DNA of 64,000 nucleotides from Prostheceraeus crozeri (lineage: Eukaryota > Platyhelminthes > Polycladida > Euryleptidae), in assembly GCA_907163375.1 (NCBI GenBank), contig CAJQUW010012522.1, positions 52,545 through 116,544 of the forward strand, written 5' to 3'. The notes beneath the pieces were generated by a model that worked only from the letters and a program-made list of their open reading frames with translations, was not told the DNA's origin and ran no database searches. Position 1 is the stretch's first letter; the number at the start of each line of letters is the position of its first letter. Shown here piece by piece: positions 1 to 10,560 of the stretch. Position numbers and translations under genes: made by a program.

Positions 1-2
1 CA

Positions 3-224
3 CGCTCCCCCGACCTGTCTCCGATCGAACATGCTTGGGATGAACTTGGTCGGAAAGTGAGATATGCATATGATCATCCGCCATCAACACTGACAGCTCT
101 TTCAGAGAGACTCATCGGTCAATGGTCATTGCTGGATCAGGAACGGCTTGGTCATCTTTGCGACTCGATGCCGATGAGACTTCAAAGCTGCATTTCAGTG
201 CGGGGAGGACATACTCGGTGCTAA
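3..224 (+). pseudogene. Tc1/mariner-type transposase, C-terminal fragment
   Basis: The open frame runs from the window edge to a TAA at 222-224 and encodes the end of a Tc1-like DDE transposase. The signature RSPDLSPIEHAWDELGRKVR carries the third catalytic acidic residue. It is followed by the usual tail (a TLTALSERL segment, then a closing RGGHT motif). The family's transposases are about 340 residues, so only the last 73 residues are in view and the rest lies outside the window. No inverted terminal repeat could be placed with confidence downstream. It is a relic transposon sitting 3' of the minus-strand host exons, probably in their intron or flank. The family call is firm; whether the upstream part is intact cannot be seen. 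Confidence 0.8.
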
Positions 225-937
225 TGTCTCCCATTTATTCAAATATAATGTTTTATATAAAATGCTATCTTATAATTCATGAGTGTGAGTGGAATAAAGT
301 TCATATATTTGAGTGGAGCATTTTTTATGTCAGGCAGTATATAATGACTGATAGATTGTTCTCTTTTGATATCGCATTCACAACAACTGCTTTTAGTTAT
401 TGTTTACCTACAGCTCGCTTACCATCCACCATTCCAGTGGATGCAAGGTTTTCCATCGCACTTCCATCGGTTTCATATCTTTTAAGCCTGAAAAATGACA
501 TGTAACGTCCTCTGATATTATTTAACAGCTGCCTATCGGTGCTTGGAAGACTTATTCGTTGCTAATGTTGAATCCACGAGATGCGCAAATTTCCCTCGGC
601 TAAGCAAGACGTAAATCAAAAAGCTAAGGTAGATCAATGCAAACTTTCAATGATTCGATTCGACTTGAAATTTGCCAATTCGCAGGTCCCTATTATGAAC
701 ACAATAAGCCATTGACTGCAGATTAAAGTCGAAGAGTTCTTCAATTTGATTAGCTTCATTTGATTGCTTTGATGAGCATGATCGCCTACTCTGAAAGTCA
801 ATGCTTGCTGAAATTGCTTCTTTATCAGCGACATTTTCTGGAAGAACCCTGTACATTCCTCATCATCATTTCATAGCTATAGAATAAATCTTGCAAAGCT
901 TCCAATTATAAAAATTTGCGAATCCGACTAGGCTTAC
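225..937. other. flank/intron without recognised gene
   Basis: Apart from the possible micro-exon at 423-487, no coding signal is recognised. Two overlapping minus-strand open stretches at 634-856 have no domain resemblance and no convincing splice signals. Confidence 0.4.
423..487 (-). CDS. possible 65-bp micro-exon of the host gene
   Basis: On the minus strand a pyrimidine-rich tract ending in TTTTTCAG precedes a short open stretch, which is followed by GTAAGC. The 65 bases read as phase 1 to phase 1 and give LKRYETDGSAMENLASTGMVD with no stop. The phase matches the Ig exon at 938-1189, which lies upstream on the same strand, so it could be a later exon of that gene, for example in a cytoplasmic tail. 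I recognise no domain. The evidence is only splice signals, phase and openness, so chance is a real alternative. Confidence 0.3.
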
Positions 938-1189
938 CCTGTACATTGATATTTGATGACGTTCTGTTGCTACCAACGACATTCTTTGCAGTACATGTGA
1001 AAGTGTGACGTCCTTTCGACGTCGCTGGAACGTTGAGAATAACAGAAGATATTCCGGATGATTTGTTCTTCTCATTTCCATTCAAGAGCATCTTCAAAGT
1101 AATTTCTGGTTTCGGATTCCCTTCGCCAGTGCAATTCACACTTTCTCCAGCAAATACTTCAGACGATAGTTTCAACTTGTGAGGAGGAT
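938..1189 (-). CDS. Ig-like domain exon of a host cell-surface protein
   Basis: This is a single 252-bp minus-strand exon bounded by an acceptor (CTGTTTCAG before 1189) and a donor (GTAAGC after 938), phase 1 at both ends, as is typical of Ig-domain exons. It encodes about 84 residues of an I-set-like immunoglobulin domain: the first cysteine in VNCTGEGNPKPEI, then a central strand, then the second cysteine in GRHTFTCTAKNVVGS, ending in a short NINVQ strand. The Trp normally found about 12 residues after the first Cys is not seen; the corresponding place reads TLKML. Such domains mediate extracellular adhesion or receptor binding. The exons at 40.2-40.6 kb have compatible phases on the same strand and may belong to the same gene, with about 39 kb of transposon-filled intron between them. 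The protein family cannot be named from one domain. Confidence 0.75.
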
Positions 1190-2836
1190 CTGAAACAGAT
1201 GAACACAGATGTGTTCATGCATATGGGGCTTGCATAACTTTGACCTATAAAATAAACATTTTGATCCAATAGTTGCACGGAGTCCACATATTGAAATTTT
1301 GTGAATAGAAAAAGAAAATGAAGCGACAACTTCACAAAGGTTCATCAAGGATGTTAAGATCAATCAAATAAAAATCAGATATGACCAACGAATGAAGATC
1401 CTGGAAGACAAGTTCTTCAGTGAAATTCTGAGCTATTCGAGTGAAAGCTGTTTCCGTCTACAATACCGTAAGACAGGGTTGGAACCGGCCGGCGCCGAGC
1501 CGGTGGCCAGCCTATTCAAAACCGGCCGGTCGGTGCCGGCGCATTGAAAAAAAAACCGGCCAGTCGAAGATGTGATCGGCGGCTAGCGTCTCTGTGCCGG
1601 TTGATTAAGGCTCCATTTGGTCAACATATGCCCTTAGACAATATTGAATTTCCACATAGGATTCATCAAATGCATGAATGGTAGACCTACCGGTAGGCCA
1701 ACTCCGGATAAGTGAGAGTTACCTATAACAATACAATATTATCCGATGTAATTATTCACACTTTGATAACATGCTTTGTGCGATGAGCAGGTACACTTAA
1801 TGACATATTTACTAGTCTAATGAGTTGTAGGTCTAAGGTAACTGTGTACAAGATGGCCATGCTTGCAAGATGGCCATGTGTCTAAAAATAGCACTTACGC
1901 TAACAGTTTGACGACGGTGATTTCACACGATGATCTCCTACCCCAATGAGGACAATAACACACATAAAGCCACTCGTCGGCGTTCATCTTGTCATTTCGT
2001 CAGCTGCGAAAGAATTCAAGGTGAGTTCACGAGACCAATAGTTATTTTCTGTTTAAGGTTAAAGCTTTGTCTACCACAGTTATCATTCTTATAAATGATT
2101 CCACCGGCATAAATCTAGAGTAAATACCATCCAGCTACACTGTCGATTAGCGAGTTTCGTTAACTTTCACTGCATTTTCTATAATTGGGATTTTTATCTG
2201 GTGATATAAATGCGGGCAACATGGCCATCTTTACATTCTACAACCAAAATCGGTAAATATGGTAATTAAGCTGCTATTATCCGTACTGCTTTGTTACCAT
2301 GAGCCACAATAGCGATAATAAGTGTACGCCGAGGAATGAAGTACGTTTCTATTAGGTCTATGAATCCTACTTTTAGTAATAATTACTTAAAATAGGCCTA
2401 CAGTAGACCTAAGTCTTTTCAAAAAAAAGTTTTCCTTATGAAATTAAAAAGGCTCTCCTAAAACCCCTCCTTCGAATTTTTTTTTGAATCCTAGAGTCTT
2501 AGGATTTTACCAGTCAAAATCCACTAGAAGTACCGGTTTGTGCCTTTAAAGTGATCCTTTCTGCAACAAGCACCATCATACATTAAACCCTGTTTCGCTC
2601 ATAGGTAGGCTAATTTCTATTAGGCTTAAGCTTACACTTATTCTATCATTCTTGGATTTGAATATACGTAAACTTAAGTGTCTGTTCTTGCTGCTTGAAA
2701 TTGATTCACTTCATAGAGAATAGCTCAGTCATTTCAATTGAATGCACGTAATTTTGTAAGCCATCGTCCTAACTGAAACTATTCTTGTGGCATAAATTTG
2801 AACCTTAAACATTTTCTTATTTTTTCAGGCTGTATC

Positions 2837-4387
2837 ATGGGGCAGAGATGTCGATCAAAGGGACTTCGAGGTCAATCGTGATCAGAAGAACAGCTAGGAA
2901 ATGCAATTGAGTCTGTTAACCAAGGGAATGTCGGTGAAGAAGGCTGCAGAGACTTACAAAATTCCACGCCGAATGCTGAGAAATCACATCAAGAAGGGTA
3001 CTAGAACCAAATCTACGGGAAGACGAATGACATTGGATAACGATGAAGAAGAGGACTTAGTGAGAAGGATTATCCGATTCTGTGATCTCGCATTCCCTTT
3101 GAGTAAGAAGATGATTCAACTGTATGTATATCATTATGTGACGCAAAACAACAAGAGACATCAATTCTCGGAAAGAAAACAGATTGCCGGACGTTCTTGG
3201 GTTGATGGCTTTCTTGAAAGACACCCGGAAATCTCGACTAGGAGAGCCCAAACACTAAATCCAGCTCGAGCTCAGAATCTGAACCCGATGATAGTGAATG
3301 ACCATTTCGCCAAATTGAAAGCTTTTATGGATGAACACGAATTACACAACAAACCGAATCGCATTTTCAATTTGGACGAAAAGGCTTGCCGCTTAACAAT
3401 TCACAAGCAACAGAAAGTTCTCGCAAAGAAAGGAGCGAAGAGGGTTCATCTGATGGGTCAAGAACATGGTGAAAACGTAACGATCGTGGCTTGTGTCAGC
3501 GCTGCAGGATCTGTACCGCCGCCAATGATTATCTTCAAGGGAAAAAGGTCCAACCCAACGTTTGGAGACGATCTTCCACCGATGTCTATATTCGCCATGT
3601 CTGAAAAGGTTGCATGACCAATGATATATTCATCAGGTGGTTGGAACACTTCAATGAGCACAAGCCTAAAGGATGAGTTCTCTTGATGTTTGACGGAGCT
3701 GCATGTCACTTAAGTCCGAAGATCGTCGACGTCGCTGACCTGTATGAAATCAGCTTGTATTGCTTGCCATCAATACACAACTCATGAGTTGCAGCCGCTG
3801 GATCGATCCGTATTCAGATCCTTTGAATACCACTGGGATGAGGAAGTCTTGAAATTCTGGAGAACATTCCCTGGACGAAACATTACCAAGGAGCGATTCG
3901 GAAAACTGTTCACACCTTGCTGGAATCGGTCGCTTACACTTGAAAACATCATGAGCGGGTTTCGCGTCACTGGGATTTATCCATTCGACAAGTCGGTTAT
4001 TCCCATCGAGGCATTTTGCCCTAGTGAAGTGACCAGGATCACAGACTTGACTTCAGTCACTGTGATGGAAATTCCTCCAGAGATAAGATCACAGACAGTC
4101 ACTGATACTCGGATGGATTGCGATCAGATCGAGCATCAGCCGACAACATCCCGAGAACCTACAGTAGTGCCCCTCCATGAGGACCAACCAACGACATCAA
4201 GTGATCAGCACGCGCCATTAAGGACATCACTAGAATCTCCCAACACGAGCTTCAAAGAACTGTTGAGCTCTCCGAGACTTGATAAGCGGAAGACCACACC
4301 AAGGCGAAAGAGTATAAATTACAAAGCTCAGCTATTGACTCAGTCACTGTTTCAAGAAAAATGCGATGACACCTCTGACAAGCCATT
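2837..4387 (+). pseudogene. pogo-like transposase (HTH plus DDE), broken
   Basis: The N-terminal part has the pogo helix-turn-helix pattern (GMSVKKAAETYKIPRRMLRNH), followed by a CENP-B-like DNA-binding segment (SWVDGFLERHPEIS). The catalytic core follows: FNLDEKA with the first Asp, MFDGAACH with the second, and HELQPLDRSVFRSFEYHWDEE near the third. The product would bind the TIRs and cut and paste the element in the nucleus. Reading from ATG 2837 shows an early TGA at 2879-2881 and a frame change near 2925. A second frame change lies near 3608, a TGA at 3674-3676, and another frame change near 3770. The frame is then interrupted at 4387 by a nested transposon and resumes at 8290. The Ser/Thr/Pro-rich stretch after about 4060 is the usual linker to the C-terminus. 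Confidence 0.88.
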
Positions 4388-4639
4388 CCCAGTAAACATT
4401 GTGACGTCATTGCGACGTCCCATTCATGTCATCATGCGTCTGAGACGTCTATGACCAGAACGGGATGTCGCAGTGACCTCCCATCAAAGACGTCAGAATG
4501 ACCGTCTATATATGACGTCACTGTGACATCCAAAGTGTGACCATGCGCACAAACATGATCAATGAGCCACAACCACGATGAGTCATGAAATTATGACGTT
4601 TACGCTATGATGAATGAATTCCACTTAATTGCACTAAGT

Positions 4640-4930
4640 TTTGGGACTATCTTCTTTAATTTCCATTCTCGAACTCTCGATCTCTCACTCACTTTATCTA
4701 TCTCCTCGCTTTTCTTGATACTTTTTCTTCTGATAATGATTCTCTGTCATAGCCTAATTTCTCTTCTTCTTCCTCTTCTCTTTCTCCCTATTTCTATTAA
4801 TCTCTCAACTTAATTCTTTTCTTCCTCCTCTTCTATTTCTCTCCACTTCTCTCATTTATCTCTCTTTTATTCTTCTGTTTCCTTATCAGCTCTTATTTTT
4901 CTTCTTCTATTTATTATTCTCCCATCAATC
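4640..4930 (+). repeat. pyrimidine-rich low-complexity tract
   Basis: This is a stretch of about 290 bases dominated by T and C (runs such as CTCTCGATCTCTCACTC and repeated TTCTTCC), inside the nested 3.9 kb element. The short frame at 4607-4813 is an artefact of this composition. Confidence 0.7.
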
Positions 4931-6761
4931 TGTTTTCTGCTTTGTTTTTATCTAAAATCGATGTATCTTCGAAAATAATATAATGTAAAAATTCATCACT
5001 AATTTCTACCCATGCATTTCTTATTAATAGGATTCATGTTTATCGAAGGGCATTTGATGAATCCCAATTTTGCGATTGCAGTTGGAATAGAATACAATTG
5101 CAATACTTTAATATCATAATTCAACGGATCTCTTTTTCGGATTCATTCGTGCCCGTACTCGATGCATGGAATGAGTCTGTCTTTCGATGATTTAAAAGCA
5201 TCCCAGCGTTGGCGGTCACGTCATTAAGTGCAGCCCTCGTATTTCATTTCTGAATAGAGGAGAACTACGCACAGATTATTTCCCTACTGCCGCCTGGGCG
5301 AATGACCTTCAATCAACACGTCACTATCGATAATCACATGACAGCGAGAGGAAACGTGCAAGCAGTCCTTCATTTCATTCATGTTACTCGCACTGCGCAT
5401 CGGACGTGATTCATGTTTTGCGATACGGTTTTAGTGATAAGTCTACGATTTAGACCAAACTTTCTTAAACGACGCCTCGAGCACCTTTCCTTTGGACATT
5501 TGGAGGAACTTAAATCCACCACCCATATTCGACCTCCACAATCAATTCACAGATCATTTATTTCTATTATCAAGTTGCAGACCAGCAGTTGACGACTAAG
5601 CTTTTGCCTTTATCATCTTACAAAACATCTTGTGATTTGGTTCACCTCATATTTAGTGACTTGACTTTATCTCCTACATTAGTCACTGAAAACCAAGGCT
5701 TCGAATTTCATCTCGTGATCTCTGAAAAGAAAATAGTCTAATGCAGTACAACAAAATGTTTTTCGATGATTGATATCATCAATTGCCGGAGTTTACAGGT
5801 GAGATGTCTACTCTTTTCACTTCTTATTAAGTTTAAGTGAATTAACTACGCACTGGATTAGTTATAAGCCTATTTTCACGAAATTATTATAAATGTTGAA
5901 GCTAATTCATGAAATCGCAAAAATAAAAGAAAAATTATTTTAATTGTCTATAAAACATGGCATCATCTGATATCAATTAATTTGTTTCAAATTTCGTGGC
6001 TCTCGAATTGGAATCAGATCCTCCCGCCGAAGATAATTTACCATAATTAGAGGCTTTACATACATTTTGCCATGCTTAAAAAGGAACGCTGCTATTCGAA
6101 CATTTTCATCTTCCTGTTATTGAACTGTTGTGTGATCATCAATATCATACTTAAAGTTTTCTGCAAAATACTGAAGTTTGTACCATAGGAATAACTGACA
6201 ATGCATAGGCAACCATTTTGACGATCAAAATGTTGTGATTCTGCATTGATCTTTTTACGTAAGTGAATAATTTAAATGTACTGTAACAATGTAATAATGT
6301 AAGGTACAGGTATCTAAGCTTATTAAGCAAATCTAGATAATGATTATGATTCTGCTGTATATTTGAATAATTGGACGATTGTACACATATCAGTTTGCAA
6401 TATCGTAATGCATGCACATACATAAGTTTTGTTGAATAATATTCAAATAAGCTTATTTTGTTGAATGTTATCAATTATTGCGAAAATGAATGAATAAATA
6501 ATTTGCTTTTGCTCATGAATGTATTGGATGCAATGTATTTTTTGTTAGCCTGGATTTTTATGAAATGGTTGCAAACATGACAATATTATAATTTGCATAT
6601 TTGTAAGGTTAGCAACACATTCTGGGCTACATAAAATAGGCCTATATTCGATTTAATTATAATAAAACGTTATGTTTCGTATTATGTTGCAAATAGAACA
6701 AAACGTTTATTATTTGATGATAATTATGATGTCTAAAAAATGATTACCCTTTACTCAGTTT

Positions 6762-7082
6762 ATAAATAAAGCCACTAAATTTATTTTCATAAAATTAAAA
6801 ACCAATTCCTGCACAATACATTTCTTTCACTTATTCAAGTGCAAACATGCAGGATTGAATATGAAATACAAAATCTGAAATCATACTTCTACAGCAATGA
6901 ATCTATGAACAAAAGGATTGTTCATAGATATATTACTGCAGAAGTAGGCTTATATGATTTTAGATTTTGTATTTTATATTCAGTCAACGTTTGCACTTGA
7001 ATAAGAGTGTGCGAAAGACATTGTGCAAGAATTAGTTATTAATTTTATCAAAATAAATCTAGTGGCTTTTTTTTATTTATTG
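6762..7082. repeat. long foldback (imperfect inverted repeat) inside the 3.9 kb element
   Basis: Two arms of about 150 bp are reverse complements with scattered mismatches: AAAGCCACTAAATTTATTTT near 6768 pairs with the region ending AAATCTAGTGGCTTTT near 7070. The arms meet at CTATGAACAAAAGGATTGTTCATAG near 6905, leaving a loop of only about ten bases. This could be a separate MITE or a hairpin formed when the host element grew. No coding is seen. Confidence 0.75.
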
Positions 7083-8289
7083 ATAATTATGATGATTAAT
7101 TTTATCATGATTGTGCAATTAATTGTGTGTAAATAAATTAGCCTATAGCCGGAAGATGATGGTCGCTTGTCCCGCATTTGCTTGAAAAACAGAGGAAATA
7201 CTATCTAAACAAGGAATTCTCTCATCATATGAATGTCAAATTTTATTGGGTTGTACAGTATTAATGCAAAATCATGTTAAAATTCATGATCTAATTTTAC
7301 AGGCGATAAATATCCGAAGATGGTCAAAAATCAAAAATATATCAAAAACTGTGTCCCTGTCCAGATGCAGAGCATTGCATGCATTCAAAATGTAATGACA
7401 ATGTGTATTTTAAAATGTATGTTTTTCTAAATTTTAGTCTAATTTTAGTTTCTAATTATGTCTTCAATTTATAATTTAGCTTCGATAGCCTCTAGATTTT
7501 AGGCAACAAGCATGAAGAAACTTTTATTTTGGATCAGTTGTGCCTCATGTCAATGAAGGAAATTTTATATTTTACGAACTATACAGAAATATATATTGTT
7601 CATATTCAATGTAGGCCCTATATGCCTACATATCGAAGCATCTTCTCTACGGTGACTGAAATTCAATAGGCATGCATTTCGATACCTCTGATGAGCAATT
7701 TCATCATATTAGATATTGATATTCTAATATAGTGATTTCTCTTTTGAGCGTTGTACATGTATGCCTACGTGTATGTAATTTTTGTGATCTAATTAAAATT
7801 TTGCTGTTTCTTGCTTCAGGTACGTCGTGCTTACAAAAGGTCAATGGAATATCGAAGAAGGATCCGTGATTTATCAGCGTCTGCTTTTGTCTCAAGTGGA
7901 ACGTGTATGCAAACAGAAATACTTAGATAATTTGCGAAAATATAATTATCCATAGATGATTCCAATGTTTTCGCTATCTTCATAATTGGGTAAATGATTG
8001 AAACTAGTTTTAAGTATGGTAATGGGATGTCTGTCACGATGTCAAGTGACTCATTATGACGTCTCGTAGGAGCACTTTGAAGACGTACGTTGGATGTCCC
8101 GGCGGGATGTCAGACTGACGTCCTGTGAGAGTTCCGCTGTGACGCACGTGGGATGTCCCGGCGGGATGCCATGCTGACGTCCTGTGATGCTTCCGCTGTG
8201 ACGTCTTTTTTACTGTCAAATAAGACGTACGTGGGCCATCCTGGAATGACGTCGTCATGACATCCCGCTGACGTCACATGTTTACTGGG

Positions 8290-8527
8290 ATTGAAAATGA
8301 AAAAGAAAGTCGAGATCAAACGCAAAAGGAAAGAATCAGCGAGACCAGCACCGATCAATCAGTCAAACACAGGATGGTATTGTTCGATTTGTGACGAGGA
8401 CTGTGTAAAAGACATGCGGATGTGCATGTCTTGCGAAGAATATTTTCACGACGAATGTATTGGCTTCACAAAATCCGACAATGAAACATTCATCTGCTGC
8501 GACTGTGATCCTACCTTTCACCAATAA
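8290..8527 (+). pseudogene. C-terminal PHD-like zinc finger of the pogo transposase
   Basis: After the nested insertion the transposase frame continues with a basic stretch (KMKKKVEIKRKRKES) that looks like a nuclear localisation signal. A C4HC3-type finger follows: WYCSICDEDC, MCMSCEEYFHDEC, then ICCDC, ending at a TAA at 8525-8527. PHD-like C-termini occur in pogo-like transposases of some invertebrates; the finger may bind chromatin or mediate protein contacts. The ATG at 8297 is probably not a native start, because the frame reads through from the ATT duplication. The finger itself has no breaks. Confidence 0.75.
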
Positions 8528-8933
8528 GCTACTGTGACAGATTTTATGAGTAATATTTTTACGTAATTTTTATTGCTTGTTTATGTGTAAATTTAGACCA
8601 TAAGCACTGTTTCGGCACATTTTTAGTTGTTTTTATACCTCCTGACGTTTATGTAAACAGAGAATGTTTTATAATGTCGTAGTTTTTCATTTAATTCAAA
8701 TTTGGAAAGGGTGGCCATGTTGCCAGCACTTTTTTTTCGGTGTATTTTTTTTTAGCTTTTGCTAAAATCACTCTAGAGGAAAAACTAGGATGTCTGAAAA
8801 AAAATTACAAGAAAGATGTGAAACTATGGGTATTTTCTGATATTTTAGCAAAAGAACGAAGAAAAAATATTCAATATTTTCGTCACAATATTGCTTTACA
8901 TTAACTATGGCCATCTTGTACACAGTTACCTTA

Positions 8934-9509
8934 CTTTATATTTCATCATAATGTTAACTGCATTTTCAAAGTCAATCAAATACAAGCAGATTGAAAGCAG
9001 ATAATCAAAATAATGACCCAAACTGTCATTGATATAATAATCGCATTGACACCATAATAGCACATGATTATCTCGCCTTCACAAGAAGGCTTTAAGCGGT
9101 CAACGAATTCTAAGTTCCAGAATAATAGAAGTTTATCTGGCGACAAAAGTTCTGTGATGAACAATTTGATTACTGACTGAGTTGCGAAATGATTTGTCTG
9201 CGACGTGCAAACTTGATTTAAGGTGATTCACTGGAGTGAGATTTACTTCTTCACTTGCGAGGGAACTCCATTAATTTGCGACGTCAATTGCGAACTTTCT
9301 TCCCTACAGTTCAAACTGAGATCCCTTGAGTTTACATTGATGACCGCGAGCTGACCTATATGAGTCTGGAACAATGAGTTCACCAAACTTGTCATCAATT
9401 TTTCATTTTATTTCAGTGAGTGTCCTGTACAACGTCAATCAAAATTTGTCGCATGCCGGCAACATATCAAACAGTTATCCACGATCCACTGTCAAATGTT
9501 CGGGTAGTG
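8934..9509. other. internal part of the outer hAT-like element, no gene seen
   Basis: The segment lies between the pogo element and the Polinton. No transposase motif or convincing exon is visible. Confidence 0.5.
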
Positions 9510-9632
9510 GGCCCTAGTAATGGGAAGAAGACCGTTCCCACGCGAAGCTAGAGAAGTTTAATTTTCTTCTTCTTATTCTTCTTCTTTAGAAACAAAAAAT
9601 AAAAAAATTAAAAATAAATTTTTTTATTAAAA

Positions 9633-10414
9633 ATGAGTGAACTACCCCCATTAAATAAAAAAAACTCAAATTTAATCATCATCCAAATTTATCTAATAAA
9701 GTTTTGTCAGTTATTTGTGGAAGATCAGGATGTGGTAAAACATATCTATTATTTAAAATTTTAACGACTCCAAATTTTTTGGATTATAACAATCTTATAA
9801 TTTATACAACAACAGCAGAACAACCCGTCTATCAATTTTTAAAGTATGGATTTGAAAATAATCTTTAAAAAACAGCAATTGCTTCATTATTCAAAGAATA
9901 TGAAAAATCTGAAGATGAAGAGGAAATAAGTTCGTGGTGTGAAGAAGCAGCAAAAAATAATCAGTTAGTTGAATCTAATAAAAATAAACATATAAAGATA
10001 CAATTAATAGATGATAGTGGTAATATGAAAGATCCTAGTAAACTAGATAAAAGAATGAAACATTGTGTAATTTTTGATGATTGTGTTGATGATAGAAATC
10101 AGTCAGTACAGAGAAATTATTTTACAAGAGGTAGACATAACAACTGTAGTGTTTTTTATTTAACACACAGTATGTATTCATTAGACGGAAGTGTTATTAG
10201 AAAGAATGCAAATATATTTATACTATTTGAAATAAATGCAAGAAACTTAAGTGATTTGTTAAGAGATTTATGTGTAAGAAATAAAGATGAATTTAAACAA
10301 TCGTATAACAATGCTTGGTCAAAAGATTATGGCTTCATTACAATTAATATTGATAAAAAATTCCTGATAGAGTTATCGAACAACTGTTCTCTGACTAGGC
10401 TTCGCCCCGACTGA
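9633..10414 (+). pseudogene. Polinton A32-like genome-packaging ATPase (broken)
   Basis: The region begins with an ATG in the element's common A-rich start context. It shows a Walker A loop (GRSGCGKT), a Walker B strand (HCVIFDDC), and further downstream the segment SVFYLTHSMYSLDGSVIRK, whose position and Thr-His fit the sensor region of FtsK/HerA-type packaging ATPases. In Polintons and related viruses this enzyme is expected to drive DNA into the capsid. It lies at the left end, converging on the polymerase gene. A hairpin (10408-10420) overlaps its end. The copy is broken. Confidence 0.85.
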
Positions 10415-10420
10415 AAGTCG
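10408..10420 (+). terminator. hairpin at the end of the ATPase gene
   Basis: CGACT-GAA-AGTCG forms a perfect 5-bp stem with a 3-base loop that overlaps the ATPase stop codon. Similar hairpins occur at the ends of other genes of this element; a role in mRNA 3' end formation is inferred. Confidence 0.4.
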
Positions 10421-10560
10421 ATAGAAAATATTTTCGCGGAGTGATCGAATAATTTATTTTTTTTCTAGACGGATTTAAATAATAATAAATAAACTTTATA
10501 AAGGTAAAGTAGTTATTCCATCAGGTAAAATTTTTCTTTTATCATCAAATGGATCTAATG

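Larger units (their letters stand above)
4388..8289. mobile_element. 3.9 kb non-autonomous DNA element with GACGTC-rich inverted ends, nested in the pogo transposase
   Basis: The ends mirror each other: CCCAGTAAAC at 4388 and GTTTACTGGG ending at 8289, followed inward by several hundred bases rich in GACGTC/TGACGTC words and GGGATGTC on both sides (4395-4590 and 8030-8285). The trinucleotide ATT flanks both ends, consistent with a 3-bp target duplication. Removing the element restores an uninterrupted transposase frame reading DKP-LKMKKKVEIK. No transposase-like protein is encoded; the interior is AT-rich, with a CT-rich strand at 4640-4930 and a large foldback at 6762-7082. I do not recognise the superfamily. 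A 3-bp duplication fits Harbinger, CACTA or Academ-like groups, but the end sequence matches none I know. Confidence 0.75.
1836..8931 (+). mobile_element. pogo-like Tc1/mariner superfamily DNA transposon
   Basis: Perfect terminal inverted repeats of about 25 bp (AGGTAACTGTGTACAAGATG inward from 1836, reverse complement ending at 8931) are flanked by TA at 1834-1835 and 8932-8933, the TA duplication of this superfamily. Inside are a pogo/CENP-B-type transposase gene (2837-4387) and its C-terminal PHD-like finger (8290-8527). These are separated by a 3.9 kb nested element. A candidate 5' untranslated intron has a donor at 2022 (AAG/GTGAGT) and an acceptor at about 2829 (TTTTTTCAG). The intact ends contrast with the broken transposase, so the copy is immobile by itself. 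Confidence 0.9.

Noticed and set aside
122-505. 127-codon plus-strand open frame
   Set aside because: It overlaps the Tc1 transposase end in another frame and has no domain; a chance frame.
4388-8289. nested element as a spliced intron (introner)
   Set aside because: The left edge has GT but the right edge lacks AG at the position needed, and the terminal inverted repeats plus ATT duplication explain it as a transposon.
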